A stretch of 64,000 nt of DNA from an uncultured Lachnospiraceae bacterium (GCA_947564305.1 CANOBT010000004.1:1-64000), one strand, 5' to 3'; shown: positions 7,828-16,904, counted from the first letter of the stretch. Program-made: numbers and translations. Notes: a model not told the origin generated them from the letters alone.

Positions 7828-9636
7828 TCACGGCACCCGAATCTCCACATCTGTTCCTACTCCCACAGTGCTGCTGTATTTCAGCCCATATTCCGGGCCA
7901 TACATGAGCTGCAGACGCCTGTGCGTATTATACACGGCGATGTTCGTTCCCGAACTTCCGGCTTCAATTTTTTTCTCTGTCAAAATTTTCTCCAGTTTTT
8001 CCGGAGGAATCCCAACTCCATCGTCTGAAATCAAGATTACAATGCCGTTCTCCTCCTCCCATCCAGTCAATACGATGGTGCCCTCTTTATCTTCCTTTTC
8101 CATGATCCCATGCAAAATACAATTTTCCACCACCGGTTGGAATGTCAGTTTCGGAATGGCACGCTCCATCAGGCTGTCCGGCATGTCCACGATAAAATCA
8201 ATGCTGTCCACAAACCGCATATTCAAAAGCTCTACATAAATAGATACATGTTCCAATTCATCCTGAATCGTACTCAAGGACTGCTTCCGGCTTAATGTCA
8301 GCTTATAAAACCGGGATAGTTTCTGAATAGCAATGGTAACCTCCTGGGACCGCCCCTGCTGAGAAAGCCAGTTAATCATATCCATAGTATTATACAGGAA
8401 ATGAGGATTCATCTGTGCCTGCAGGGAATTGAACTCGGCAATCCGAAGATCCTCCGCAGCCTTTGCCTGATCCTCCACCAATTCGTGAATCATCTGGGTC
8501 ATGTAATTATAAGAATCTAGCAATTCCCCAATCTCATCCTGCGCATCCGAAGCCGCTAAAGCCTCCGGAAGCCCCAGACGGCACTTGCTCATCTGCTCAA
8601 CTACCGCAGAAAGCCGATTCGTCAAAGAACGTGAAAGCAGCGTCGCAATCATGAAAGACGCAACGATGCAGCCCAGATAAACCAACGCAAACAATCCTAT
8701 GATCACCCAGCTCTTGTGAATTAACGGTTCAGACGGAATAGCCACCACCATGTACCAGTCCGTATTTCGTATACGGTTGAATCCTGCATAAACGTCTTCT
8801 CCGAGAATATTTTTCTGAATAAAATTATTGGAAGACATGACGGATTCCTGCACCACATCATAGCTGAAATGATAGGTTCCGGACAGCGCAATGTCTGTCG
8901 TTGCTACCAGACTGTCGCGGTTATTGATAATATAGGCCACGCTGCTGTTGGAGCTTAAATTATTTTTCAAGAGATTGTCCAGTTTTTCCTGTGAAAAATA
9001 AACGGCAAGATAAAAGGGGACCCACTTCCCCTCATAAATCATCCGTCCTCTGGAAATATATGCAATGTCACCATATCTCCCTTTCTCGTAAGTCCCTAGA
9101 TAAAAGGAGGGGCAGAACATTTTTATCGTACCGGGCTCCCCTGCAAAAATCCCATACCAGTATGTTCTGCGGACATGATCCAACGGTTCTGCCACACTTT
9201 TAAGTTCACTTTGAGTGAAAAAAGACTCTGTGTCCGGGATATCCATATAGAGGCGGATATCACCAATCAATTCTTTTTGCTTCAACGTCCGCACCTGCTG
9301 ACAGAACGCTTCCGCCTCCTCAGAATCTGAAAAGTCCTCCAGAGACTCCGCACGGGCAGGGTTGACTAATTTGTAATAAAAAGCATTATTTGTCAACTGT
9401 TCATGAGCATCCAGAATATTAGAAACCGTCTCCTCAATCAAAGGCGCGGTCTGAATCGCAGACTCCTGCTCCGCCCGCACGGTATCGGAAACAATCATGT
9501 CATAAAGCTGTGTATAAAAAAGCACCATAATCGCAGCCATCGGAACTGTCACAATGACAAGATGTGAGACCGTCAATTTTTTCTGCAGACGCAGATTCAT
9601 ATAAAATCGTTTCATATAGTGAAAGAATGACTTCAT
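7828..9636 (-). CDS. YesM-family sensor histidine kinase
   Basis: Membrane sensor kinase of 602 residues. TM1 is at about 24-44, an extracellular Cache-like sensing region about 45-305, TM2 about 308-334, a HAMP-like linker to about 400, then a His_kinase (PF06580) domain with NPHFLYNT (phospho-His H412). An ATPase domain follows with ISDDGVGIPPEKL and NTHRRLQLMYG. It lies 30 bases downstream of its response regulator. The pair is divergent from the sugar ABC operon starting at 11641, which it probably controls, as YesMN-type systems usually do. Confidence 0.9.
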   Translation of the reverse strand: MKSFFHYMKRFYMNLRLQKKLTVSHLVIVTVPMAAIMVLFYTQLYDMIVSDTVRAEQESAIQTAPLIEETVSNILDAHEQLTNNAFYYKLVNPARAESLEDFSDSEEAEAFCQQVRTLKQKELIGDIRLYMDIPDTESFFTQSELKSVAEPLDHVRRTYWYGIFAGEPGTIKMFCPSFYLGTYEKGRYGDIAYISRGRMIYEGKWVPFYLAVYFSQEKLDNLLKNNLSSNSSVAYIINNRDSLVATTDIALSGTYHFSYDVVQESVMSSNNFIQKNILGEDVYAGFNRIRNTDWYMVVAIPSEPLIHKSWVIIGLFALVYLGCIVASFMIATLLSRSLTNRLSAVVEQMSKCRLGLPEALAASDAQDEIGELLDSYNYMTQMIHELVEDQAKAAEDLRIAEFNSLQAQMNPHFLYNTMDMINWLSQQGRSQEVTIAIQKLSRFYKLTLSRKQSLSTIQDELEHVSIYVELLNMRFVDSIDFIVDMPDSLMERAIPKLTFQPVVENCILHGIMEKEDKEGTIVLTGWEEENGIVILISDDGVGIPPEKLEKILTEKKIEAGSSGTNIAVYNTHRRLQLMYGPEYGLKYSSTVGVGTDVEIRVP

Positions 9637-9666
9637 CCTATCAATTCCCCCCGCTGATAATGCCGC

Positions 9667-11238
9667 TTATCCTAACATCTTTTCCCTGTACTTTGACGGA
9701 GTCAATCCTGTAAACTTTTTAAAACTTTTGCTGAAATAATTTCCATTGCTGTATCCGACCTTTGCAGAAATATCCGCAATCTGATACCGCACATCCTCCA
9801 AAAGGCGCATCGCCTTTTCCATGCGATATTCCGTCAGATATTGATTCAGGGTCTGCCCTGTCTGTGTCTTAAAATACGTGCACACGTAGGAGGCCGATAA
9901 TTTGACATGGTCGCTGATCTCCTTGATTGACAGTAAGTCACTGCCATAGTTTTTGGCAATGTAATCCTTAATCATAAAAATCGTATTGTCCTCAGGTACA
10001 TAGGAATCCAATTGCTGAAACAGCAGCCTGGTGCGCGAAATCAGACTCTGATGCAATTCCTCATAAGTAAAACAATTCTCCAGATATTCGATAATACTCT
10101 CACGGGAATCCACATCTGCGGAATCCTCAGATAATTTCCATTTCTGACGGCAGTCATTTAAAGTATTGAACAGTTTATAATAAACGTCCTTAATCTGGTT
10201 TGGCAAAAGGCGGTAATTCTTACCATATCTCTGATACAGGCTGTCCAAAAAAGTCAGGCAGCTCTCCAAATCTTTTTCCTCCAATGCATCGGCAAATGCC
10301 CCTGCATCATCTTCCATTCCTGCCGCCCCATCAAATGTAAACGTATAGTGACTCACATCTTCGTTCGTTAGCAATGAGCCGGATGGAAAGAAAAAGCTGC
10401 TCTGCAGTGCAACAACAGCAGACGCATAGGACTGATATGCTTTTGTAATCCCACGAACCACATCTCCCTGACTCATCACATAAAAGCCAAAGGGCTCGAA
10501 CTGTTCTTTAAAAAACATTCCGATTGTAGAGAGCGTCGTAGCAGATGGTGCGGTTTCTCTTCCTATTATATGAAACACATGATGAACCGAATGCATCCGG
10601 ATATAAAGCGAACACATGTGAAAATTTTTCAGGAAAACATTCAGCTTATCTCTGACATCCTTTATCAACACAGAAATCGGTTCCTCTGTCCGGAGCTTGA
10701 CGATGTACGTAACAAATGTACTCTCTGGTGTCAGTTGAAAAGACAACGCTTCTGTAAGCGCTTCTATTTTATCACTATTGTCCTTATATGGCTTTGTCAG
10801 GAGCAGCGCTAGATTCGACGCCGTTTCCAAGGACAACAGATCTTCATTCTGCCGGGAACGCAGAACTTGCTGGCGTCGGTTGATTGCTTCAAGCACCGTA
10901 GCCTTGACCTCCTCCGGATTCAGCGGCTTCTCTACATAGTCAATAGCTTTCAGTTTAATCGCTGCTTTTAAATATTCCTTGTCAGAATAGCCGCTCATAA
11001 AAATGATGCTGGTATCCGGCAGGATTGCCGACAGCTTTTCCACCATCTCAATTCCGTTCATTCTTGGCATACGGACATCGGACAAAATAATATCTGGCTC
11101 CTGCAGTTTTGCAATGTGCAGCGCACGGATTCCGTCATCTGCCTGAAAAATCTGATGAATCCCCAAACTCTCCCAGTCAATCGAAGAGGCCAGTCCCTCC
11201 CTTGTCAATAATTCATCGTCAGCAATTAACAGTTTCAT
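9667..11238 (-). CDS. YesN-family response regulator, REC plus AraC-type DNA binding
   Basis: Cytoplasmic regulator of 523 residues. The N-terminal receiver has the acidic pair in LLIADDE, phospho-acceptor D54 (LSDVRMPRMNG) and the conserved lysine in YVEKPL. The middle about 290 residues have no recognised fold. The C-terminal about 100 residues are two AraC-type helix-turn-helix motifs (LSIKEISDHVKLSASYVCTYF and YQIADISAKVGYSNGNYFSK, ending FTGLTPSKYREKM). A clear GGAG site precedes the ATG. It is the first gene of the two-component pair and is transcribed away from the ABC transporter. Confidence 0.92.
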   Translation of the reverse strand: MKLLIADDELLTREGLASSIDWESLGIHQIFQADDGIRALHIAKLQEPDIILSDVRMPRMNGIEMVEKLSAILPDTSIIFMSGYSDKEYLKAAIKLKAIDYVEKPLNPEEVKATVLEAINRRQQVLRSRQNEDLLSLETASNLALLLTKPYKDNSDKIEALTEALSFQLTPESTFVTYIVKLRTEEPISVLIKDVRDKLNVFLKNFHMCSLYIRMHSVHHVFHIIGRETAPSATTLSTIGMFFKEQFEPFGFYVMSQGDVVRGITKAYQSYASAVVALQSSFFFPSGSLLTNEDVSHYTFTFDGAAGMEDDAGAFADALEEKDLESCLTFLDSLYQRYGKNYRLLPNQIKDVYYKLFNTLNDCRQKWKLSEDSADVDSRESIIEYLENCFTYEELHQSLISRTRLLFQQLDSYVPEDNTIFMIKDYIAKNYGSDLLSIKEISDHVKLSASYVCTYFKTQTGQTLNQYLTEYRMEKAMRLLEDVRYQIADISAKVGYSNGNYFSKSFKKFTGLTPSKYREKMLG

Positions 11239-11361
11239 TTTTTCTTTTGTCTCCTTTTTATGCAGCAGAACTCACCTCGTCCTGCGTCCGCATCCTTCAT
11301 CCAAGGTTAATCAGTTATCTCTATTTTAACAAATGCAATCTAAAATGCAATAGGAATTGAG

Positions 11362-11504
11362 CTGGTAACATATTATAAGAGGAATTGCGCTGACGCGCAA
11401 GCAGGTCATCAGCCTCACGGCTGGTGACATATTATAAGAGGAATTGCGCTGACGCGCAAGCAGGTCATCAGCCTCACGGCTGGTGACATATTATAAAAAG
11501 AATT
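11362..11504. repeat. 59-bp tandem repeat, two copies plus a partial third
   Basis: Units start at 11362, 11421 and 11480 (period 59). The first two are identical apart from one base near the start; the third stops after about 25 bases. Each unit holds two hairpins: TTGCGC-TGAC-GCGCAA, and a 10-bp stem GTCATCAGCC / GGCTGGTGAC with loop TCAC. It also holds an AT-rich ACATATTATAA box. It lies in the intergenic space between the YesN gene and the sugar transporter. Confidence 0.85.
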
Positions 11505-11640
11505 TACCCTTAATCGAAAAAATTTGCTGTTTTATGTGCAAAATCTGCCTGCTACAATAAATACATACAGAAAAACAGAGAACTTGTCACTGACAGCTTT
11601 TCTGCAGAGTAAGGTATTAAAAAGAAGGAGGGTAAAGCAG

Positions 11641-13131
11641 GTGTCAGATTATGTTTTGGAATTAAAAGGGATTACGAAAATCTTTCCTGGCGTAAAGGCA
11701 TTGAATAATGTGCAGTTTCAGTTGAAAAAAGGCGAAGTCCATGCACTGATGGGCGAAAACGGCGCCGGAAAGTCTACATTTATCAAAGTAATCACCGGTG
11801 TGCATAAAGCTGAAGAAGGCGAGATGTTCTTAGACGGACAGAAAGTGGATTTTAAAGGTCCCAGGGACGCACAGGCGGCAGGAATCGCAGCCGTATACCA
11901 GCATCCCACATCTTATCCGGATTTGAGCGTTGCGGAGAACATCTTCATGGGCCATGAGATTATCAAAAACGGCATGATTCAATGGAAGCAGATGAACGAA
12001 GAAGCAACCAAACTGTTGGATCAGTTGAATGCAGATTTTAAGTCCACGGATGAAATGGGAGCATTGAGCGTTGCTCAACAGCAGATGGTGGAGATTGCAA
12101 AGGCGCTTTCAACTAACGCAAGAATCATCATCCTGGATGAACCAACGGCGGCGCTTACCAAGAACGAGTCCGAGGAGCTTTATCGGATTGTCGATAAACT
12201 GAAAGAGGATGGAGTTTCTATTATCTTCATCTCCCATCGTTTTGAAGACATGTACCGCTTAGCATCTCGAATCACAGTATTCCGTGATTCCCAGTATATC
12301 GGGACTTATAATGTAGACGGAATTACGAATGCAGATTTGATCAAAGCTATGGTTGGTCGTGAGATTAAGGATTTGTTCCCGAAACCGGAGGTTAAGATTG
12401 GAGCAGAGATGCTCAAAGTCGAAGGACTTTCCAGAATGGGATATTATAAAAATGTCTCCTTCACCGTACATGCAGGTGAGATTGTAGGTTTGACCGGATT
12501 GGTCGGCGCCGGACGTACAGAAGTTGTGGAAAGTGTCTGCGGAATCACGAAGCCGGACGAAGGCAAGGTTTATTTGGAAGGAAAACCGGTACAGATTAAG
12601 CAGCCATCCGATGCTATGAAGCAGGGAATCATCCTGCTCCCGGAGGACCGTCAAAAAGAAGGACTGATCATGAGCTGGGGCCTGGGAAGGAATGTTGTGC
12701 TTCCAACCATGGGCAAGTATGCAAAGAGCGGATTCAATGATGAGAAAAAGGAACGTGAGATTTCCAAAGAGCTTTTGGAAGAGGTTGACACAAAAGCTGT
12801 AACTATTTTCGACCCGGCATCCTCACTTTCCGGCGGAAACCAGCAGAAGGTTGTCGTTGCCAAGGCATTGGGCCAGGAGATGAAAGTCGTTATCATGGAT
12901 GAGCCGACCAAGGGCGTAGACGTCGGTGCAAAGGCGGAAATCTATCAGATTATGGGCGACCTTGCATTAAAGGGATATGCAATCATCCTGATTTCCTCCG
13001 AAATGCCGGAGATTCTGGGAATGAGCGACAGAATCATCGTGATGTGCAACGGAAAAGTAACCGGAGAATTGAAACGAGGCGAGGCAACACAGGAGGGCAT
13101 CCTGGAGCTGGCCATGGAAAAATCAAAGTAA
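11641..13131 (+). CDS. sugar ABC transporter ATP-binding protein (RbsA/MglA/RhaT type)
   Basis: Energises import of a monosaccharide or related ligand. It has two fused ABC domains: Walker A GENGAGKST and signature LSVAQQQ in the first, then a degenerate P-loop GLVGAGRTE and signature LSGGNQQK in the second. This duplicated form is typical of carbohydrate-type CUT2 importers. The start is the GTG at 11641, 10 bases after GGAGGG; it gives 496 residues, the family norm. The frame stays open back to 11524, but that adds non-homologous sequence. It is the first gene of a four-gene operon. A weak candidate -10 (TACAAT, 11553-11558) lies upstream. Confidence 0.93.
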   Translation: MSDYVLELKGITKIFPGVKALNNVQFQLKKGEVHALMGENGAGKSTFIKVITGVHKAEEGEMFLDGQKVDFKGPRDAQAAGIAAVYQHPTSYPDLSVAENIFMGHEIIKNGMIQWKQMNEEATKLLDQLNADFKSTDEMGALSVAQQQMVEIAKALSTNARIIILDEPTAALTKNESEELYRIVDKLKEDGVSIIFISHRFEDMYRLASRITVFRDSQYIGTYNVDGITNADLIKAMVGREIKDLFPKPEVKIGAEMLKVEGLSRMGYYKNVSFTVHAGEIVGLTGLVGAGRTEVVESVCGITKPDEGKVYLEGKPVQIKQPSDAMKQGIILLPEDRQKEGLIMSWGLGRNVVLPTMGKYAKSGFNDEKKEREISKELLEEVDTKAVTIFDPASSLSGGNQQKVVVAKALGQEMKVVIMDEPTKGVDVGAKAEIYQIMGDLALKGYAIILISSEMPEILGMSDRIIVMCNGKVTGELKRGEATQEGILELAMEKSK

Positions 13132-13146
13132 GGGGGAACAGGGAAG

Positions 13147-14139
13147 ATGAAAGAGAATAAATCAATCATAAAGAAAATTACCGATTCCCGTGAAGCGAGT
13201 CTGTTCATCGTATTGATTGTCCTGTGTGTAGTGATTTCGTTGCGGAGTCCTTCCTTCATGACATTAAAATCCATTTCGGATATGTTGAAAAACAATGCGG
13301 TTATCATGATCATGACCCTGGGAATGCTTGGAGTACTGCTGATAGGCGGAATTGATATTTCCATCGCCTCCACACTGGCATTCTCCGGTATGTCGGTCGG
13401 TATGTTAATGAAATACAGTGTTGTACAAAATACATTTCTTTTGTTTTTAATTGCCATCGGAATCGGCGCTCTGTGCGGACTGCTAGTTGGACTGATTATC
13501 TCAAAGGGAAAAGTACTTCCAATCATCGCAACTATGGGCTTTATGTACATATACAGAGGTCTTGCCTACATTATCGCCAACAGCCAGTGGGCAAGTGCTG
13601 AAAATCTGGGAACGTTTAAAGATTTTGCTCTGGGAAGTATCCTGGGTGTGAATAACGTCATCATCGTAATGGTGATCTGCTACATCATTTTCTTCATCGT
13701 GATGAAGTGGACAAAAATCGGAAGAATGGTCTATGCAGTCGGAAGTAACCGTGAGGCAGCTCAGATTTCCGGTATCAATACATCCAATGTGGAGCTGATG
13801 GTTTACACGGTAATGGGTACACTGGCAGGCTTATGCGGAGCTCTTGCAGTCTCCATTTACTCCTCTGCACAGCCGAATATGCTCTACGGCAGAGAGATGG
13901 ATGTCATTGCTGCCTGCGTAATCGGCGGTGTCAGCATGACAGGCGGACGCGGAAGCGTAGCCGGAGCACTTTTAGGTTCTCTGATTCTGGCTATTATCGC
14001 AAAGGCTCTTCCTCTTGTTGGAATTGAAGCCATTGCGCAAAATACAGTAAAAGGTGTAATCATCCTGGTAGTCATCATACTGAATGTCATTACACAGCGG
14101 ATGATGGATAAGAATAATCTGAGAGGGAGGGAGATGTAA
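13147..14139 (+). CDS. sugar ABC transporter permease (CUT2, first)
   Basis: Integral membrane permease of 330 residues with about 8-10 hydrophobic helices, matching the BPD_transp_2 (RbsC/RhaP) family. Family segments include GIDISIAST, GLVVGLIISKGK-like turn motifs, the cytoplasmic coupling loop with GRMVYAVGSNREAAQISGI, and the late VIGGVSMTGGRGSVAGALLG. It starts 15 bases after the ATPase gene and ends three bases before the second permease. Two distinct permeases in one operon resemble rhamnose (RhaPQ) and AI-2 (LsrCD) importers rather than ribose or galactose systems. Confidence 0.92.
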   Translation: MKENKSIIKKITDSREASLFIVLIVLCVVISLRSPSFMTLKSISDMLKNNAVIMIMTLGMLGVLLIGGIDISIASTLAFSGMSVGMLMKYSVVQNTFLLFLIAIGIGALCGLLVGLIISKGKVLPIIATMGFMYIYRGLAYIIANSQWASAENLGTFKDFALGSILGVNNVIIVMVICYIIFFIVMKWTKIGRMVYAVGSNREAAQISGINTSNVELMVYTVMGTLAGLCGALAVSIYSSAQPNMLYGREMDVIAACVIGGVSMTGGRGSVAGALLGSLILAIIAKALPLVGIEAIAQNTVKGVIILVVIILNVITQRMMDKNNLRGREM

Positions 14140-14141
14140 CT

Positions 14142-15140
14142 ATGGCAGGAAAATCTGGAAGAACCATTGCCAATGTACCAGAGAAATCTCTGAAAAAGAC
14201 ATTACTCTGCTGGGAAGGCATGTTAGTGGTATTGTTTATCTTAATTAATATTTTTTGTGCAAGTATCTCCCAAAGCTATCAGTTTCAAAATGTTTTGAGA
14301 GAGATGCCGAAGTACCTGACAGAAATGTTCCTGTTATTTCCTATGGCATTCATACTGGTACTTGGTGAAATTGATATCTCCGTAGGTGCTACGGTCTGCC
14401 TTGCAGCTACGATGACCTGTATGGCCTCCAACAACGGACTGCCTTTCGGTGTTGTCATTCTCGTCTGTTTATTAGTTGGTACGGCTTGTGGTTTGGTAAA
14501 CGGATTGATTCTCACGAATTTTCAGGAGCTGCCTCCAATGATTGTTACATTGGGAACGCAGATTGTTTTCCGTGGGATTGCAGAAATCGCACTTGGAAGC
14601 GGTGGTTCTATCTCTTTGACAAATGCAGACGGGTTCCGCATGATTGCAGGAAAAGTAGGGATTGTTCCTTATATCTTCTTTGTAGTCATCATTATGGCAG
14701 TGATATTCAGCGTAGTCCTTGCAAAAACAACCTTCGGAAGAAGCGTATATGCCATCGGCTCCAACCGGCTTGCAGCGTACTATTCCGGAATCCATGTACA
14801 GACCATCCGGTTAATCATCTACACGGTGATGGGCTTCATGGCAGGACTTGCAGCATTGTTCCTTACATCCGTTCTTTACGGTGCGAACACCACCACAGGA
14901 AATGGTTTTGAAATGGATGCAATCGCAATGGCAGTATTCGGAGGTATCTCCACCTCCGGCGGAAAAGGACGCCTGATTGGCGGTATTATTTCCGGCTTTA
15001 CCATCATCTGCCTGCGTATCGGACTTGGTCAGATTAACATGAATCCACAGTTGATTTTGATTATCCTGGGTATCCTGTTAATCCTGGCAGTATTGCTTCC
15101 GAATATTTCATCCAAATTAAATATTAAGAAAAAGGCATAA
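14142..15140 (+). CDS. sugar ABC transporter permease (CUT2, second)
   Basis: Second BPD_transp_2 permease, 332 residues. It is clearly paralogous to its neighbour: GEIDISVGATVCLAA, GRSVYAIGSNRLAAYYSGI and FGGISTSGGKGRLIGG line up with the same segments there. It presumably forms a heterodimeric channel with the first permease. Start and end are normal (KLNIKKKA at the C-terminus). A 149-base gap with its own promoter and a hairpin separates it from the binding-protein gene. Confidence 0.92.
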   Translation: MAGKSGRTIANVPEKSLKKTLLCWEGMLVVLFILINIFCASISQSYQFQNVLREMPKYLTEMFLLFPMAFILVLGEIDISVGATVCLAATMTCMASNNGLPFGVVILVCLLVGTACGLVNGLILTNFQELPPMIVTLGTQIVFRGIAEIALGSGGSISLTNADGFRMIAGKVGIVPYIFFVVIIMAVIFSVVLAKTTFGRSVYAIGSNRLAAYYSGIHVQTIRLIIYTVMGFMAGLAALFLTSVLYGANTTTGNGFEMDAIAMAVFGGISTSGGKGRLIGGIISGFTIICLRIGLGQINMNPQLILIILGILLILAVLLPNISSKLNIKKKA

Positions 15141-15163
15141 TCTGGTAAAAACAGAAGAATCAT

Positions 15164-15192
15164 TTGATTTATAAATATATCCATTTTATAAT
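15164..15192 (+). promoter_or_regulatory. internal sigma-A promoter for the sugar-binding protein gene
   Basis: TTGATT at 15164-15169 and TATAAT at 15187-15192 with a 17-base spacer lie about 100 bases upstream of the binding-protein ATG. This would allow the binding protein to be made in excess over the membrane parts. Confidence 0.6.
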
Positions 15193-15221
15193 CAGATACA
15201 TACAATTCATTTCACGATACC

Positions 15222-15252
15222 AAGCGTCCTCTTCGTTAGGCTCAGGGCGCTT
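15222..15252 (+). other. intergenic stem-loop in the ABC operon
   Basis: AAGCGTCCT / AGGGCGCTT (nine pairs, one of them G-T) with a 13-base loop, 37 bases before the binding-protein start. With no T-tract, it looks like an mRNA processing or stabilising element rather than a terminator. Confidence 0.45.
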
Positions 15253-15289
15253 TGTATAAAAAAATAATATTCCAGGGAGGAAGAAAAGC

Positions 15290-16411
15290 ATGAAGAAAAA
15301 ATTATTAAGCGCTTTATTGTGCACAGCTATGGTAGCAACACTGGCAGTAGGCTGCGGCGGCGGAAATGACAGCGGAAGCGACAGCAACAGCGATAGTGGA
15401 AGCAGTTCATCATCTACCAGCGATGCAGGCGATGATGCCGACAGCGGCAGTGACGAGGGTGAAAGCAGCGGCGGCGGTACATACGCAATCGTAACAAAGT
15501 CCGCAGGTAATCCTTTCAACGAGAAGACAGCAGATGGCTTCCAGGAAGTTATCGAAGCAGCAGGCGGCACAGCAATCGTAAAGCATCCTGAGGCTGCTAC
15601 AGCAGATGCACAGGTTTCTGTAATCCAGTCCCTGATCTCTCAGGGCGTTGACTCTATCTGTATCGCAGCAAATGATGAGAACGCTTTGCAGGCAGCATTG
15701 GAAGAAGCTATGGATGCAGGCATCAAGGTATGCTGTGAAGACTCCAAGACCAATCCGGACAGCCGTCAGGTATTCGTAAACCAGGCTGGTGTTCAGGAAA
15801 TCGGACAGGCTCTGATGGACGCTGTACTTGATATCTCCGGCGGAGAAGGCGAATTTGCAATTCTTTCCGCAACATCACAGGCAGCAAACCAGAACGCTTG
15901 GATTGAAGCTATGAAGGAAGTTATGGAAGGCGACGACAAGTATTCAGGACTGGAACTTGTAGAAGTTGCTTACGGCGATGACGAGCCACAGAAATCTACA
16001 GACCAGACACAGGCTCTGCTTGCAAAATACCCAGACCTGAAAGTAATCTGCGCACCGACAACTGTTGGTATCAATGCAGCAGCTAAGGTTCTTCAGGACG
16101 AGAAATCTTCTGTAAAACTGACAGGACTTGGACTTCCATCTGAGATGGCTGAGTACATTGGCGATGATGATGATCATTCTTGCCCATATATGTATCTGTG
16201 GAACCCAATCGACCTTGGACGTCTTGGAGCTTATACTTCTATGGCATTGGTTGACGGAACAATCACAGGAGCAGAAGGCGACAAGTTCACCGCTGGAGAC
16301 ATGGGCGATTATGAAATCGTTGCAGCTGATGACGGTGGTACAGAGATGATTCTTGGCGCACCATTCAAATTCGATGCAAGCAATATCGACGAGTGGAAAG
16401 ACGTATATTAA
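15290..16411 (+). CDS. sugar-binding lipoprotein of the ABC transporter (Peripla_BP_4)
   Basis: Extracytoplasmic receptor for the importer encoded just upstream. The signal peptide ends in a lipobox with C22 (LAVGC), followed by a Gly/Ser/Asp-rich linker of about 45 residues. A periplasmic-binding-protein-like domain follows (YAIVTKSAGNPFNEKTADGF, QGVDSICIAANDENAL, ICAPTTVGINAAAKVL). The architecture matches the rhamnose (RhaS) and AI-2 (LsrB) branch. The ligand is not readable from sequence; rhamnose would fit the downstream microcompartment but the loci are not linked by a shared operon. A GGGAGG site precedes the ATG. Confidence 0.92.
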   Translation: MKKKLLSALLCTAMVATLAVGCGGGNDSGSDSNSDSGSSSSSTSDAGDDADSGSDEGESSGGGTYAIVTKSAGNPFNEKTADGFQEVIEAAGGTAIVKHPEAATADAQVSVIQSLISQGVDSICIAANDENALQAALEEAMDAGIKVCCEDSKTNPDSRQVFVNQAGVQEIGQALMDAVLDISGGEGEFAILSATSQAANQNAWIEAMKEVMEGDDKYSGLELVEVAYGDDEPQKSTDQTQALLAKYPDLKVICAPTTVGINAAAKVLQDEKSSVKLTGLGLPSEMAEYIGDDDDHSCPYMYLWNPIDLGRLGAYTSMALVDGTITGAEGDKFTAGDMGDYEIVAADDGGTEMILGAPFKFDASNIDEWKDVY

Positions 16412-16433
16412 AATTTATCCTCTTCAATTGGAT

Positions 16434-16500
16434 AGGGGAGATTTTACCCTCCCCTTCCACACCACGCAGCGTACCGTTCGGTACTATGCGGTTCAACAAT
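16434..16500 (-). other. hairpin plus possible group II intron 3'-end scrap
   Basis: A hairpin AGGGGAG / CTCCCCT (16434-16455) follows the binding-protein gene and may be its terminator. Next, on the minus strand, 16464-16495 folds as CGCA-bulge-GTACC-GAAC-GGTAC-bulge-TGCG with flanking GGTGTGGAAGG. This resembles the domain V region near the 3' end of bacterial group II introns. No reverse transcriptase reading frame remains nearby. Confidence 0.3.
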
Positions 16501-16727
16501 TTACACGAACTTTCAGATAGTGGGCTGACATGGATGGATATCCAAGTCTGTCCACTATGATTGTTTTTGTCAACGCTGAGTTCTGCATACCATGATAAAT
16601 GATAAATATTTTCCGCAAAAATACACGAGGATTCTTGAATGAACCTCTTTAACGTGCTATGATGTAAAAAAGGGAAAGCCAAAGAAGCGGCTACCCTCTG
16701 AAATACATCAAGCTAACACATGGTGTC

Positions 16728-16768
16728 AGCCGTCAACTATTGGGAGTAGTTGGCGGCTATTTTCTTTT
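16728..16768 (+). terminator. strong rho-independent terminator
   Basis: AGCCGTCAACTA / TAGTTGGCGGCT forms a 12-bp stem (one G-T pair) with loop TTGGGAG, followed by ATTTTCTTTT on the plus strand. It ends a short, gene-free structured region (about 16660-16768) and lies opposite the decayed toxin transcript below. Confidence 0.75.
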
Positions 16769-16855
16769 ATCCCCTCCTTCCTCTTTGGTCTGGAGGGTAA
16801 GCCCCTCCGACAATGGAGGGCAGCCGCCTTAGCTCTTTGGTTTTCCCATGCCGTC
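16757..16855 (-). pseudogene. remnant of a type I toxin (holin-like/TxpA-type) locus
   Basis: Downstream of a near-consensus minus-strand promoter lie a leader with a CCCTCC/GGAGGG hairpin, then an AAGGAGGGG ribosome site. It is followed almost at once by codons reading Asp-Lys-Arg-Lys-stop (stop at 16757-16759) without any start codon. Short hydrophobic type I toxins of Firmicutes end in such a charged tail. The simplest reading is that the hydrophobic body was deleted while leader, tail and opposing terminator remained. This is inference from layout, not homology. Confidence 0.4.
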
Positions 16856-16884
16856 ATTATAGCACGGCATTTTATAAAATACAA
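16856..16884 (-). promoter_or_regulatory. sigma-A promoter reading into the decayed toxin leader
   Basis: On the minus strand TTGTAT (16884-16879), a 17-base spacer and TATAAT (16861-16856). It has no intact gene in front of it, only the leader described for the decayed toxin. Confidence 0.65.
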
Positions 16885-16904
16885 TTACGGAACGACAAAA
16901 AGAC

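Noticed and set aside
11362..11504. CRISPR array
   Set aside because: Repeats are directly abutting 59-bp units with no variable spacers and no cas genes.
16365..16682. 105-codon minus-strand frame across the intergenic region
   Set aside because: Overlaps the end of the binding-protein gene antisense, no ribosome site, no recognisable domain; the sequence is better explained as hairpins and an intron-like scrap.
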